Below, piece by piece: positions 26,955 through 36,300 of a stretch of 64,000 bases of DNA. Source of the DNA: Verrucomicrobiia bacterium (GTDB lineage Bacteria; Verrucomicrobiota; Verrucomicrobiia; Verrucomicrobiales; DEV007); the NCBI GenBank assembly GCA_030425385.1, contig JAUIAH010000003.1:300438-364437 (forward strand), given 5' to 3'. The translations under genes and the position numbers were made by a program. Every line of letters begins with the position of its first letter. Positions within the stretch are counted from its first letter, which is position 1. The notes beneath the pieces are model-generated. The model was given only the letters and a program-made list of their open reading frames with translations, made no database searches and was not told where the DNA came from.

Positions 26955-27476
26955 CTAATTCGTACTTTGATGGGGAGAAGGATCTTGAGCCTTGTCTTCA
27001 AAGGCCGCCAAACGGGCTTTGGCTCGGGAGAGGATGTTGAGAATCGTGCTGCGTGGACGACTCCACATGTTAGCGAGTTCCGCCGCCGTGTAGCCTTCGA
27101 TATAATTCAGGTAGATAGCCTCCCGTTCTTCTGGTTCCAATCGACTCAACTGCACTTCTAGATCCATCTTGGCTCCGAAGTGATCGCGGTGCGGAATGGG
27201 CGCTTCAAATTCTCGCGAAGGCTCTTGGAGGGCATCGATCGGCTCAAAAGTAATGAGTTTGCGGCGTCTCATAGCATCATAGAAGAGATTGCGAATGGTC
27301 GTGAGGAGGTAGGCGCGCGAAGCCAGACGTCCTTTCTTGGAAATCACGCGGAAACACGCTTGTTGCACGAGATCCTCGGCCTCATGGGCATCATGGCTCA
27401 AAGAGAGCGCAAATCGATACCCAGCCTGCATCAACTCCCGCTCATCGGCGGATGGCGCATCCTTAGGAGTCTTCAT
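26955..27476 (-). CDS. ECF-type RNA polymerase sigma factor
   Basis: 173 residues from ATG 27476; the frame opens 15 codons earlier. Region 2: ALSLSHDAHEAEDLVQQACF, ending in RAYLLTTIRNLFYDAMRRRK (the DNA-melting and -10-recognition helix). Region 4: LSRLEPEEREAIYLNYIEGY, TAAELANMWSRPRSTILNIL, a helix-turn-helix with an SRAKARL end. It probably directs a regulon controlled by the adjacent membrane protein; its own promoter presumably lies in 27477-27700. Confidence 0.93.
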   Translation of the reverse strand: MKTPKDAPSADERELMQAGYRFALSLSHDAHEAEDLVQQACFRVISKKGRLASRAYLLTTIRNLFYDAMRRRKLITFEPIDALQEPSREFEAPIPHRDHFGAKMDLEVQLSRLEPEEREAIYLNYIEGYTAAELANMWSRPRSTILNILSRAKARLAAFEDKAQDPSPHQSTN

Positions 27477-27557
27477 AGATGGAGGTAGTGGACCTGTTGA
27501 GCATAAAGGTGTTCTTATCAACCGACGAGTGAAGCGAACGCTTGATCCTGGCTAGGA

Positions 27558-27584
27558 GACACTTTTCTTAAAAAAAGTGGTGTC
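27558..27584. repeat. Hairpin upstream of the sigma-factor gene
   Basis: CACTTTT (27560-27566) pairs with AAAAGTG (27573-27579) around a CTTAAA loop in the gap between the divergent sigma and rhodanese genes. It may be an operator or part of an untranslated leader; the flanking sequence gives no further clue. Confidence 0.3.
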
Positions 27585-27700
27585 GCAAGAGGATCAGATG
27601 AACGGCTCGCTCGTTGATCATTTGGAGGAAACCCTCTGACGGAGGGCCATGCTGGTCTTCCGTCACTCACAACCAACCGAAAGAAAGACATTATTGTACC

Positions 27701-28111
27701 ATGAAATCACTTATCGCTATCGCTACCTGCCTGCTCGCCTCGCTCGCCCTTGCCGCTGCTGCTGAATACCCTGACATCAGCATCAAGGAACTGAAGAAGG
27801 CAATCAAAGACAAGAAAGTGATCGTGCTCGACGTCAACGGTTCATCTTCGTATGCCAAGGGGCACATCCCCACCGCGATCGATTACGCCTCCAGCAAGGG
27901 TGAACTCGACAAGGTTCTGGCAAAGAAAGAGAAGGACACTTTGGTCGTGGCTTACTGTGGCGGTCCTAAGTGCAGTGCTTACAAGCAAGGCGCCGACAAA
28001 GCGAAGGAACTCGGTTTCACCAATATCAAGCACCTCTCTGCTGGCATCTCTGGATGGCTGCAAGCTGGTGAAGAAACAGAGAAAGTGAAGAAAGAAGCGA
28101 AAGCAGGCTAA
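27701..28111 (+). CDS. Exported rhodanese-like protein
   Basis: 136 residues from ATG 27701 with a clear signal peptide (MKSLIAIATCLLASLALAAA). One rhodanese domain: KVIVLDVNGSSSYAKGHIPT and the active-site loop YCGGPKCS with Cys86 as the predicted sulfur-accepting cysteine and a second Cys91 in the loop. The longer frame from 27614 would lack a signal. The location is periplasmic. Probable roles are sulfur transfer or redox; the two loop cysteines could form a disulfide. A weak imperfect hairpin after it at 28141-28192 may terminate it. Confidence 0.88.
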   Translation: MKSLIAIATCLLASLALAAAAEYPDISIKELKKAIKDKKVIVLDVNGSSSYAKGHIPTAIDYASSKGELDKVLAKKEKDTLVVAYCGGPKCSAYKQGADKAKELGFTNIKHLSAGISGWLQAGEETEKVKKEAKAG

Positions 28112-28140
28112 CTTCCGATCTCGTTTCGTTCATTATCCGG

Positions 28141-28192
28141 ACGCCTCAATCAGGTGGCGGCGACGCTAGTCGTCGCCACTCGGTTGGGGCGT
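28141..28192. repeat. Nested stem-loop, possible terminator or dispersed palindrome
   Basis: Outer arms ACGCCTCAA (28141-28149) and TTGGGGCGT (28184-28192) pair over 9 bases with one G-T. Inside, GGCGACG (28159-28165) and CGTCGCC (28171-28177) pair around CTAGT. It lies 30 bases after the rhodanese stop. No T-tract follows, so rho-independent termination is uncertain; the GC-rich double palindrome also looks like a repetitive extragenic element. Confidence 0.45.
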
Positions 28193-28211
28193 TCTTGTAG
28201 AATAAAGACTC

Positions 28212-29498
28212 ATGAATAAGGAGGCCCAGCCACATGGCTCATGGAATTGGCTCACCGTGATCGCCGTCATCGGAGTCCATGGCCTTTTCGGAAATAGCCA
28301 TGTCGTGAGGGCGATAGAGCGGCACCATGCGGATCCGGAACATCCGGCGCATGCCTATTGGGATCGGCCCTTAACGGACCCGTTCACAAAGCTCATGCCG
28401 CAACTGCGCTCGGGAGAGATCGCTTTAGATCAATCGAGCGAGAAGCAATTTGTGACCAGTTTATTGGAGGCCTTGGAGATTCCTCCAAGTTCTCAGTTGC
28501 TGGTCTTCTCCGCCACCAGTTTGCAACAGCCTCGCATCTCACCACGCAATCCTCGCGCGCTCTATTTCAATGAGAACCTTTATGTGGGTTGGGTGCCCGG
28601 TGGTCAGATTGAGATAGTTTCGATCGATCCTCAATTGGGAGGAATCTTTTATATCTTTGATATTCCCGAGCGCTCGCAGCCTCTGCGCATTGAGCGTTCG
28701 GAACGCTGCATGAATTGCCATGCGCGCAACCTCACCGGGCGCACCCCTGGATTGACCATCAAGTCCGTGATTCCAGGACCGAATAGCGGTAGCCTAGACG
28801 CTTTCCGCCTGGAAACCACAGGACATGCTGTGCCCTTTGAAGAGCGATTCGGTGGCTGGCACGTTTCCGGGCGGCATCGCATTCAGAAGCATTTGGGGAA
28901 TCTCACAGGCTACTTCAAGAATGGCGAATTACTCACCAAGCCGAACCCCATGGGTGAGCGATTCGATGTGAAGGACTACCCCGTGCCGACCAGTGATATT
29001 CTTGCGCATGTGATCTTTGAACATGAGATTGGATTCAATAATCGGGCCATTGAACTGACCTATCTGGCGAGGGCTCTCGCGCATGAGAGCGGCGATTCAC
29101 TTACGGAAGAACAAGAGATCGAGTTGAGCACCTTGACTCGTGACTTCGTGCGGTATCTGTTCTTTGTCGATGAGGTGGGCCTTCCCGAGGGTGGGATTGA
29201 AGGGGATCCTGCATACAGGGGGGCCTTCCTGTCGCGTCGTGTGCCAACCGCAGATGGGCGATCGTTGCGTGACCTTGATTTAAAAGCGCAGATCTTCCAA
29301 TATCGGTGCTCCTACATGGTCCACAGCGTGGCGTTTGATGGATTCGCGCCAACTCTTAAAGCGAGAGTTCTTGAGGAAATGGGGCGAGCGCTTCAGGAGG
29401 GCGCACCGGGATATGAGCATCTCTCTCCATCAGAGAAAGCAGACATTCATGCCATTCTGATGGAAACGCTTCCGGCCTATGCCGAGAAGCAGCCATAG
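28212..29498 (+). CDS. Protein with a single c-type haem motif, exported, unknown function
   Basis: 428 residues. A hydrophobic N-terminus (WLTVIAVIGVHGLFGNSHVV) could be a signal peptide or anchor. In the middle is one CxxCH motif, Cys166-Met-Asn-Cys169-His170 (ERCMNCHARNLTG), embedded in a beta-rich region rather than in a classical small cytochrome c domain. Further conserved-looking stretches are ALYFNENLYVGWVPGGQIEI and IFEHEIGFNNRAIELTYLAR. The haem site argues for a periplasmic electron-transfer or redox role; proteins of this layout occur in PVC bacteria. I cannot name a family with certainty. Confidence 0.7.
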   Translation: MNKEAQPHGSWNWLTVIAVIGVHGLFGNSHVVRAIERHHADPEHPAHAYWDRPLTDPFTKLMPQLRSGEIALDQSSEKQFVTSLLEALEIPPSSQLLVFSATSLQQPRISPRNPRALYFNENLYVGWVPGGQIEIVSIDPQLGGIFYIFDIPERSQPLRIERSERCMNCHARNLTGRTPGLTIKSVIPGPNSGSLDAFRLETTGHAVPFEERFGGWHVSGRHRIQKHLGNLTGYFKNGELLTKPNPMGERFDVKDYPVPTSDILAHVIFEHEIGFNNRAIELTYLARALAHESGDSLTEEQEIELSTLTRDFVRYLFFVDEVGLPEGGIEGDPAYRGAFLSRRVPTADGRSLRDLDLKAQIFQYRCSYMVHSVAFDGFAPTLKARVLEEMGRALQEGAPGYEHLSPSEKADIHAILMETLPAYAEKQP

Positions 29499-29535
29499 TC
29501 TTGTCAAAGTTCCCCAGATTGGATAGAAAGCGTTC

Positions 29536-30582
29536 ATGAATCGCGACTTTCCTCGTCCTGCCTCGCACTGTGGTTCTCTCGACCGCCGTGCTGCTCTAAG
29601 ATCCATGGCGGCCTTTGGAGGCGTCACCGCGCTAACTGCCGCCACGGGTGCAGCCCAAGAGAATGCTCAGCCTACCCCTGATGCGCGCCGAGCGTCGCCC
29701 AAGCGTTATAAGATGAAGAAGGCGATCAATCTTTGGGCCTTTCCCTATCCTGACAAGATGACTCTTAGAGAGTGTCTGCAATTGGCGAAGGATGCGGGCT
29801 TCGACGGCGTTGAGTTGAATTATGATCCCGACGATTCGCTCGGAAGCGATCTCCAACCCAAGGCGGGCACGAAAGACTTCGAGGCGATTCGCAAGATGGC
29901 CGATGACATTGGGATTGCCATCAGTGGATTGTGTTCCTTTGCATTCTGGCCGTTTCCGCTTTCGAGCAATGACGATGCCAAGCGGTCCCATGGATTGGAA
30001 TTGGCGGGCAAGATGGCTCAGGCCGCGCATGATTTGGGCACTGAGAATTTGTTGGTCGTTCCCGGGGCTGTACACATCCCCTGGCGCGATGATCATGAGC
30101 CCGTTCCCAATGATGTTTGCGATCAACGGGCGAAAGAAGCGGTGAAGGCACTCTTACCGCAGGCGGAGAAATTGGGAGTCTACCTGAACATTGAGAATAT
30201 CTTCTTCAACGGATACCTCATGACTCCGATGGAGATGAATGCCTTCGTCGATAGCTTTGAGAGCGATCACGTGCGCGTCCATTTCGATACGGGCAATATC
30301 ATGGAATACCAGTTCCCTGAACACTGGGCACGGCTGTTAGGAAAACGGACCAAGAATGTCCACCTGAAGGAGTTCACGAAGAAAGGGACAGATCACTCGC
30401 TTGAAAGCTTTCGTCCTCTGCTAGACGGCACCACCAATTGGCCCGCGGTGATGGAGGCGCTCGACGGTGTCGGCTACGACGGATACCTTACTTTCGAATA
30501 CTTTCATCCCTACCTCCATTATCCAGAGGCGCTGATCTACCAAACGTCGGACTCTCTCGATCGCCTTTTAGGGATCGTCTAG
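29536..30582 (+). CDS. Tat-exported sugar phosphate isomerase/epimerase (xylose isomerase-like TIM barrel)
   Basis: 348 residues. The N-terminus carries a twin-arginine signal (LDRRAALRSMAAFGGVTALT), so it is exported folded. The rest is an AP-endonuclease-2/xylose isomerase-like TIM barrel: AGFDGVELNYDPDD, YLNIENIFFNGYLMTP (metal Glu), HVRVHFDTGNIMEYQFPEHW and NVHLKEF, with a C-terminal barrel strand GYLTFEYFHP. Members isomerise or epimerise ketoses and inosose-type sugars. Substrate not determinable; nothing else in its vicinity is clearly metabolic. Confidence 0.88.
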   Translation: MNRDFPRPASHCGSLDRRAALRSMAAFGGVTALTAATGAAQENAQPTPDARRASPKRYKMKKAINLWAFPYPDKMTLRECLQLAKDAGFDGVELNYDPDDSLGSDLQPKAGTKDFEAIRKMADDIGIAISGLCSFAFWPFPLSSNDDAKRSHGLELAGKMAQAAHDLGTENLLVVPGAVHIPWRDDHEPVPNDVCDQRAKEAVKALLPQAEKLGVYLNIENIFFNGYLMTPMEMNAFVDSFESDHVRVHFDTGNIMEYQFPEHWARLLGKRTKNVHLKEFTKKGTDHSLESFRPLLDGTTNWPAVMEALDGVGYDGYLTFEYFHPYLHYPEALIYQTSDSLDRLLGIV

Positions 30583-30608
30583 TGTGAAAGCTGTATAGCG
30601 GATCCGCC

Positions 30609-31271
30609 TTATGGTCGGATCAAGCGGATCGACCCTGTGAACGGATCCAACTGCACCGTTGCGAAGTTATCCGGGATCTCCGCGCCCTTCTCCTTCTTCT
30701 CATCGACCAGTGTCACATACCACTGTTTGGCTGCGCCGAGGTTCGTGGATCCCGAGGGAGTGAAGTCGAAGGCCACATACTGGGCATCGAGGGGACGATT
30801 GCGCTTGTAGGGCACCGTGCCTCGAGACTTCTGCAAACTGAGGAGAGTCGAGATCCGGTCACTATCGGCAAAGACAATGGGTGGAGGCAGTTTCCGGAGA
30901 GGTGAAATGGGTTCCATGGATTCCACATTCTGATTCACGCTGCCTGCATTGCGATCACTGCGATCGAACGCGGAGTAGCGGAAGAACTGGTAGGCACGAA
31001 ATTTATCCTCGTCGCCAGGGAGCGTGGGATCTTTGTATTGAAAGATTCGGACCTGGATCGGAGCATTCTCTTTCTGGGCCTGGAGCTGCGCGAACGCCAA
31101 TTGCGACCGGAGAAGGTCGGCAGATTGGGTCAATTTATTCGCTTTCAGGGCGCCCGTGATCGCTGGCACGGTGAAAGCCATCATGATGCCGATGATGGTG
31201 ATCACGATGATGAGTTCAATCAACGTGAATGCTCGAGAGCGGGAAGGGGAGAGACGGGTATCCAGGTGCAT
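30609..31271 (-). CDS. Verru_Chthon cassette protein D
   Basis: 220 residues starting at ATG 31271 with a type IV pilin-like leader and prepilin cleavage/methylation motif: SRAFTLIELIIVITIIGIMM. The C-terminal part is a variable beta-rich globular region with DFTPSGSTNL and VQLDPFTGSI. The Verru_Chthon D family is one of four paralogous families (A-D) named from Verrucomicrobium and Chthoniobacter. These proteins are pseudopilin-like; their function is unknown. Third gene of the minus-strand group, 49 bases after C. The frame extends far upstream but out of the leader's logic. Confidence 0.85.
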   Translation of the reverse strand: MHLDTRLSPSRSRAFTLIELIIVITIIGIMMAFTVPAITGALKANKLTQSADLLRSQLAFAQLQAQKENAPIQVRIFQYKDPTLPGDEDKFRAYQFFRYSAFDRSDRNAGSVNQNVESMEPISPLRKLPPPIVFADSDRISTLLSLQKSRGTVPYKRNRPLDAQYVAFDFTPSGSTNLGAAKQWYVTLVDEKKEKGAEIPDNFATVQLDPFTGSIRLIRP

Positions 31272-31320
31272 GTCTTGCAGTAACGTAAGGTTGGAGCCTA
31301 TGCGGGGCAAGGAAGATCCA

Positions 31321-32394
31321 TTAGGCGTCGTCCTGTTCGCCGCGACGAATCCAGTTCGCTTCGCGCATGGCCACCGTGGTGGAGAAGATGCGGTTATTGA
31401 TGCGGCGATCGAGCAATTGTTCTTCGACCAATCGCAAATCACGTTCCAGATTCTTTGGTTGCTTGAAGAGTCCTGAAGGAATGAGTGACGGAGGATTGGC
31501 GCCGCGCTCTTCGCGTGCTGCCGAAGGCTCATCGATCGCGATCATGGTGACACGGATCAAGGAAGGGAGGAGGTGCAAATTATCTTCCCCTTGGCTGGAG
31601 TCGCTCTTCTTCTCACCCAGGCCATCACGCGAATTGTAAGCATAGCCATTCTGGTAGAAGATCTCACTAGCAGAGGCCCCTTTCTCCGGCACCGCTTTCA
31701 TCGGCGTGAGGACCAGCATGAGGATGTTCTCTGCCAATGTCCGTTTGACCAGGAGCGACTTGGCACCACCACCCATGAATTGCGCAAACCACTTGTTATC
31801 CGTGATAGACTGTGACTTACGGCGCTGTTCAGCATCTTCGTAGATCTCGAAGTTCTCGGAGGGCAAACGGAATTCCTTCAAACGATAGCGGAATTTCGGC
31901 TGCACCCGTCCACGAAGGAAGGCGGGCAGGGACTCGCGATCATCCCCGAATTCGACAAAGAATCCCCAGGCATTGAGTAATTCAGTGAATTGCCGATAGT
32001 CTTTCTCCACCACATAACCGAAGGGAGCTTGAAAGAAGATGCCGTGGCCAGGAAAGACGGTGGTTGGCCGCTGGGTGAGCTTGGCTGTTTCGCCCATGAC
32101 GAAATGGAGCTCGGATTGGCGCACGTAATCGGTGGGGCGGAGACTGTTATCGTATTCGTAGTCCCAGTAGGTATTCAATGTTGCTTGCCGCACGCGCCTT
32201 GAAATGGACTCAAAGGCGAGGCGTGCCTCGCGGAATTGATTGGCTTCCGATGAGGCGCGTGTCCATGTGCGCTGCGTCTGGTCGACCATCGAAAAGATCA
32301 TGAGCAGCAGGACGATCATGATCGTGATCGATACGAGCAATTCGATCAACGTGAACCCACGTTGCGATTTGGAATGAGGATGTGTGAGAGTCAT
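31321..32394 (-). CDS. Verru_Chthon cassette protein C
   Basis: 357 residues from ATG 32394. Prepilin-type motif QRGFTLIELLVSITIMIVLL at the N-terminus followed by FREARLAFESISRRVRQATLN, the coiled N-terminal helix typical of pseudopilins. The remainder is specific to the family. It is probably assembled or processed by a type II secretion/type IV pilus-like apparatus, none of which is in the window. It lies 43 bases after protein B. Confidence 0.85.
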   Translation of the reverse strand: MTLTHPHSKSQRGFTLIELLVSITIMIVLLLMIFSMVDQTQRTWTRASSEANQFREARLAFESISRRVRQATLNTYWDYEYDNSLRPTDYVRQSELHFVMGETAKLTQRPTTVFPGHGIFFQAPFGYVVEKDYRQFTELLNAWGFFVEFGDDRESLPAFLRGRVQPKFRYRLKEFRLPSENFEIYEDAEQRRKSQSITDNKWFAQFMGGGAKSLLVKRTLAENILMLVLTPMKAVPEKGASASEIFYQNGYAYNSRDGLGEKKSDSSQGEDNLHLLPSLIRVTMIAIDEPSAAREERGANPPSLIPSGLFKQPKNLERDLRLVEEQLLDRRINNRIFSTTVAMREANWIRRGEQDDA

Positions 32395-32437
32395 CTCGTT
32401 GGAGGTTTGAGAGTTGGTGCCTGAGGTAGGGGTAGGG

Positions 32438-32950
32438 CTAATCTTTCTGCTTCTGCTCATCCATACGGGCGATGACCGTCGAAACCTTCTTGTAGCGATC
32501 ATCGGTCTCCGCCAGCATTTGCATGTTCACGCTCTCCCCGCGGGAAGGTCCCATGTAGATCGTGATCCGCTTGGCATAGTCGTTCCGAACTTCGGTCTGC
32601 CCGGGAACAAAGATCCCCTCCAGCTCGACCTCGATTTCGGCTGTGTAGACGCGCTGGGCATCCTGACTGACGACGTTCCGCACGCGCGTGCCCTGGTCGT
32701 CATACTCGCGCTTTTCTCCATCAAGAAGCTCCATCTCCTCCCATTTCATCAGCTGAACGTCATTGATAATGTCCTCACTGATCCTCGCCATCGATGTCAT
32801 GATCCGGGAATCACGCATCTGGTCGAGGCTCATGGGGAGGAGTCCGAGGAGAGCGATCATCACTGTGGCACAGATTCCCATGGCGATCGTGACTTCAATC
32901 AGGGTAAAACCTGCTTGACGCTGGGGACTGGAATCGGGAGAAACGTTCAT
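32438..32950 (-). CDS. Verru_Chthon cassette protein B
   Basis: 170 residues from ATG 32950. Begins with a prepilin leader, RQAGFTLIEVTIAMGICATV, and continues MIALLGLLPMSLDQMRDSRI, then a small beta domain. First gene of the B-C-D group, divergent from A across a 357-base gap. Confidence 0.85.
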   Translation of the reverse strand: MNVSPDSSPQRQAGFTLIEVTIAMGICATVMIALLGLLPMSLDQMRDSRIMTSMARISEDIINDVQLMKWEEMELLDGEKREYDDQGTRVRNVVSQDAQRVYTAEIEVELEGIFVPGQTEVRNDYAKRITIYMGPSRGESVNMQMLAETDDRYKKVSTVIARMDEQKQKD

Positions 32951-33307
32951 GAAAGGAAGGTGGCTTGTGAGGACCGTAGGGAATGGAGGCCAGTTTGGCA
33001 ATCCCAATCATCAATGAATTTACATTGAGAATACATCGCAAGCCGGTTTCGGCCAGTGGAAATTCGCGCAGAAGGAGTGCTTGGAAGGCGGAGGCGCAAT
33101 GCAAGTCCCTAATCGTTAGGTGGTTAATTAGTTCGGCGGTGATGAGAGAGCGTCGTCTGCGTGGGGATTCGTGCTCCCTCCTTGGCGGCAATTCTTGTAT
33201 GGTCTTTGTATGTATTGCCTTGACTTCACGGCCTTCCCTTGTCAACACTACCTTGGCGAAACGTGTTTCGTCCCGTCTCCCGCCTTAGAATACACCTCTA
33301 ACCTCCT
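32951..33307. other. Divergent control region between cassette genes B and A
   Basis: 357 bases, no gene. The right half holds a 14-base perfect palindrome, CGAAACGTGTTTCG (33257-33270), 37 bases before the ATG of gene A, and an A-T rich element with the inverted ends CTAAT/ATTAG near 33110-33135. Both cassette halves must be driven from here. A classical promoter pair is not obvious. Confidence 0.5.
33257..33270. promoter_or_regulatory. 14-base palindrome upstream of cassette gene A
   Basis: CGAAACGTGTTTCG reads identically on both strands apart from the two central bases, a form typical of a dimeric repressor site. It could serve both divergent units. No regulator is encoded nearby, so this is a site-level suggestion. 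Confidence 0.3.
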
Positions 33308-36300
33308 ATGAAATTAGCCATCCAACCACCCTCCAAGGAGCGGCCAGGGACCAAGACAAAGCAGCGCGGCGTCGCGCTCGTCACGGTCATGTCGATCCTC
33401 TCCGTGCTCACGGTCCTGAGTGTGGCCATCATCAGTCTTGCTGGTAATGAGCTGCGGTCGGCCAAGAGCTATTCGGACTCCGTGCGCACACGGCAGCTCT
33501 CAGAATTTGTCACCAGCCTGGTCATTGGGCAGATCCGGGAGGCGACCCGGACAGATAAGACCTTCGGTGGCGGCCTCTTCGGAAGTGGGGCAGCCATTGC
33601 CCTCTGGTCCTCGCAGCCCGGCATGATCCGGACTTTCCAAGATGAGGGAAAACTTCGAGAAGCTTTTAAACTCTATTCGTCTGCCAAGATGAATCTGACG
33701 GACGAGCGAGAGATTCAGCTCGAGTTGGACTCGATTCGTGGCTGGGAGAAATCCCCTGAGCGCTTTGTGGACCTCAATCTTCCCGCGATTGCCTACAATA
33801 CGAAGGGGCAGGAGGTGAACCGCTATTTCCCCATCATCGATCCTCGCGCCAAGACTTTGGATAAAGTGGAGGCGTTTGATTTCGAGAACTTTCCCGGAGT
33901 GCGCGAAGATAAACGTCTGCCCATGCCGGTGGAGTGGATCTATCTGTTAGAGGATGGCAAGATGGGGACGTTGGATGCGTCCGGAAAATTTGTCAGCACG
34001 GATCCCACCGCGCAGCCGGATGATCGCAACCCGATCACGGCTCGGATCGCCTTCTGGACCGACGATGAAACGTGTAAGATCAATGTGAATACGGCCGCCG
34101 AGGCGATTCCGTGGGATAAGCCGAAAGCCAATACCGATTGGGGCAAGCTCTGGTCTGTCTACCAGCCTGTGATTCACGAGGTGCAACGGTATCCAGGGCA
34201 CTCGGCGACGACCTGTCTGAGCGCCTTGTTCTTCCCGAATCAATATATTGATGGTCGTGGCGACAACGAATTGAGCAAGACGGAGCTGCAAGCGCTCTTG
34301 GAGATCACCCCGAAGGTGGAATGGGGCGGCACGGAAGATGGGAAGACGAAGGGGGCAAAGCGTTTGGAGTATGATACGGACCGCCTTTATGCTTCAGTGG
34401 ATGACATCGTGTTTAATATCAAACGCGAGGATAACAAATTCATCGATCTCTTGCCAGACGGTCTTGAGCGCTTCGAGCGCGCCAAAGGTTTTGTGACGGT
34501 TCGGAGTCAAGGTCCTGAATTGAATGTTCATGGACGTCCTCGGATTTCGCTTTGGGCCTTCCATGAGGATAAGAGCGACCGGAACCGCACGACTCTCGAC
34601 TCTACCATCGAATTCTGCACGAGTCTGGGACCAAACGGACGCTACAAGTTCTTCTTCCAACGGCGCGATGCGACGTCGCGTCATGCCGAATTTTACAGCC
34701 GTGCTAGTCGGTCTAACGTCGACCTTTACATGTATCTAATGGCGCAGGTGTATAAGAATGTGCCCAGCTATGGGAAGTCCCTCGCACAAAAGTACGGAGC
34801 GAAGAAGCGCGCGCCCTTCAAACCGACCTATTACAAGGACGACAAAGAGTATAAGCTCGATCACTTCTGCATCGCTCTCCAGATGTTTGATTACATGCGT
34901 CAGGTGAACATCCACGATGGCAACCTCGCCGAGCCTTATGCTGATTTCAGCCCAGGTGCCAACAGTGGCTTCGGTCAGATTTCTGGGATCAACTTGATTG
35001 GCCGTAATTTGACTTCGGACAATGGTAGTAGCCAGCAGAGTTCCAACTGGGACAAGGAAACGTTGGAGCCTCGCGGTGCTGGCCGGATGTTTACGGTATC
35101 CGAGGTCGCTTTGGTCATGTTCATCACGGGTGAATTGACGCTAAAATCAATTTCAGAGGATGGGAACACGGCTACGGTAACTGGTAAAGTCGGTCCTGAC
35201 ACTGATGTGATCGAACGCATTGTTGCCAACCGACACCCCGAATATTCGCGCTGGCGGGGTCGAAAGTTCACACAAGCAGACGTGGGCCACAAGTTTTCTT
35301 ATGTGGAAACGGGAATGATTCCTGAGACTTTTTGCGTGGCGCAGGGCTTCCACCAGATCCATCCCAAGCAGACCTTACGAATCCTTACTGGGGGCAAGGG
35401 CTACGAAGGTGGCTTTGGCACGCCGGGGTCCGATGAAGGTGGCCTTAAGATAAATGGGATCCCCCTCCAGTTGTGGGGTGAAAGTGTGGAAGCCAATCAA
35501 CATGATGGGCCAGCGATTTATACTACAGATGCAAGTTCTCCGGACGCCCGTCAAGACCTGCCAGCTGGCTGGTATGGATGGGGCGGTACTGGAGGTTATC
35601 GCCTTTTCCGTTTCGGCACGTTTACTGGATTCCGCGAAGGAGCACTTGGCTTCCATGGAAATGAGTTTTTGGCCAATGGTCAGGGACCGCTCTCGCACTT
35701 CTATTGCCAGACGCCGGTGATCCTCCGGGACGACGAAGACTTTGTGCTCACTCAGGACAATCCGATTCAGTTGGTCATGTATGACCAGGGTGCCCAGGGT
35801 GCGAGTACGGGGAACCTCGTGCAAGTCTTCAACCTCCGCTGGGTGCAACCGGGGGAGAAGCTCTCTCTCCCTAGACCTCAGAGGAATTCGTCTACGTTCG
35901 CCGGCTGGACGCGACGATTCCGCGACGCTGCATCGGCGAGTGCTCGCGTAAGGCCAGTGTATGTTTTGGAGACGGGACAAAACAGGGAACTTGTATGTAG
36001 TTTGGTGCCATCACATGGTGACGTCCGTTTGATCGCGACCAAGCGGAACGTTCCCAGTGAGCTCTTCCGCCTTCATCCTCGCACAGGGCGAACGCACGCT
36101 TCGCATTCGCTCACTTGGTCGATCTATCCAGGAAGCACGACTATCGCACGGTTTGGCACCTTCTCCATGCAATTGGCTGGCCGGAGCTTGGCGGATGTGA
36201 AGTATGACGAGGAAATGCAGCCTGATTTCTGCTGGGATCCGACCCGTGAGCGGCAGAAGGATTATGCACCACTTCTCGCCGAGGGGTATGAGTTCCCCAT

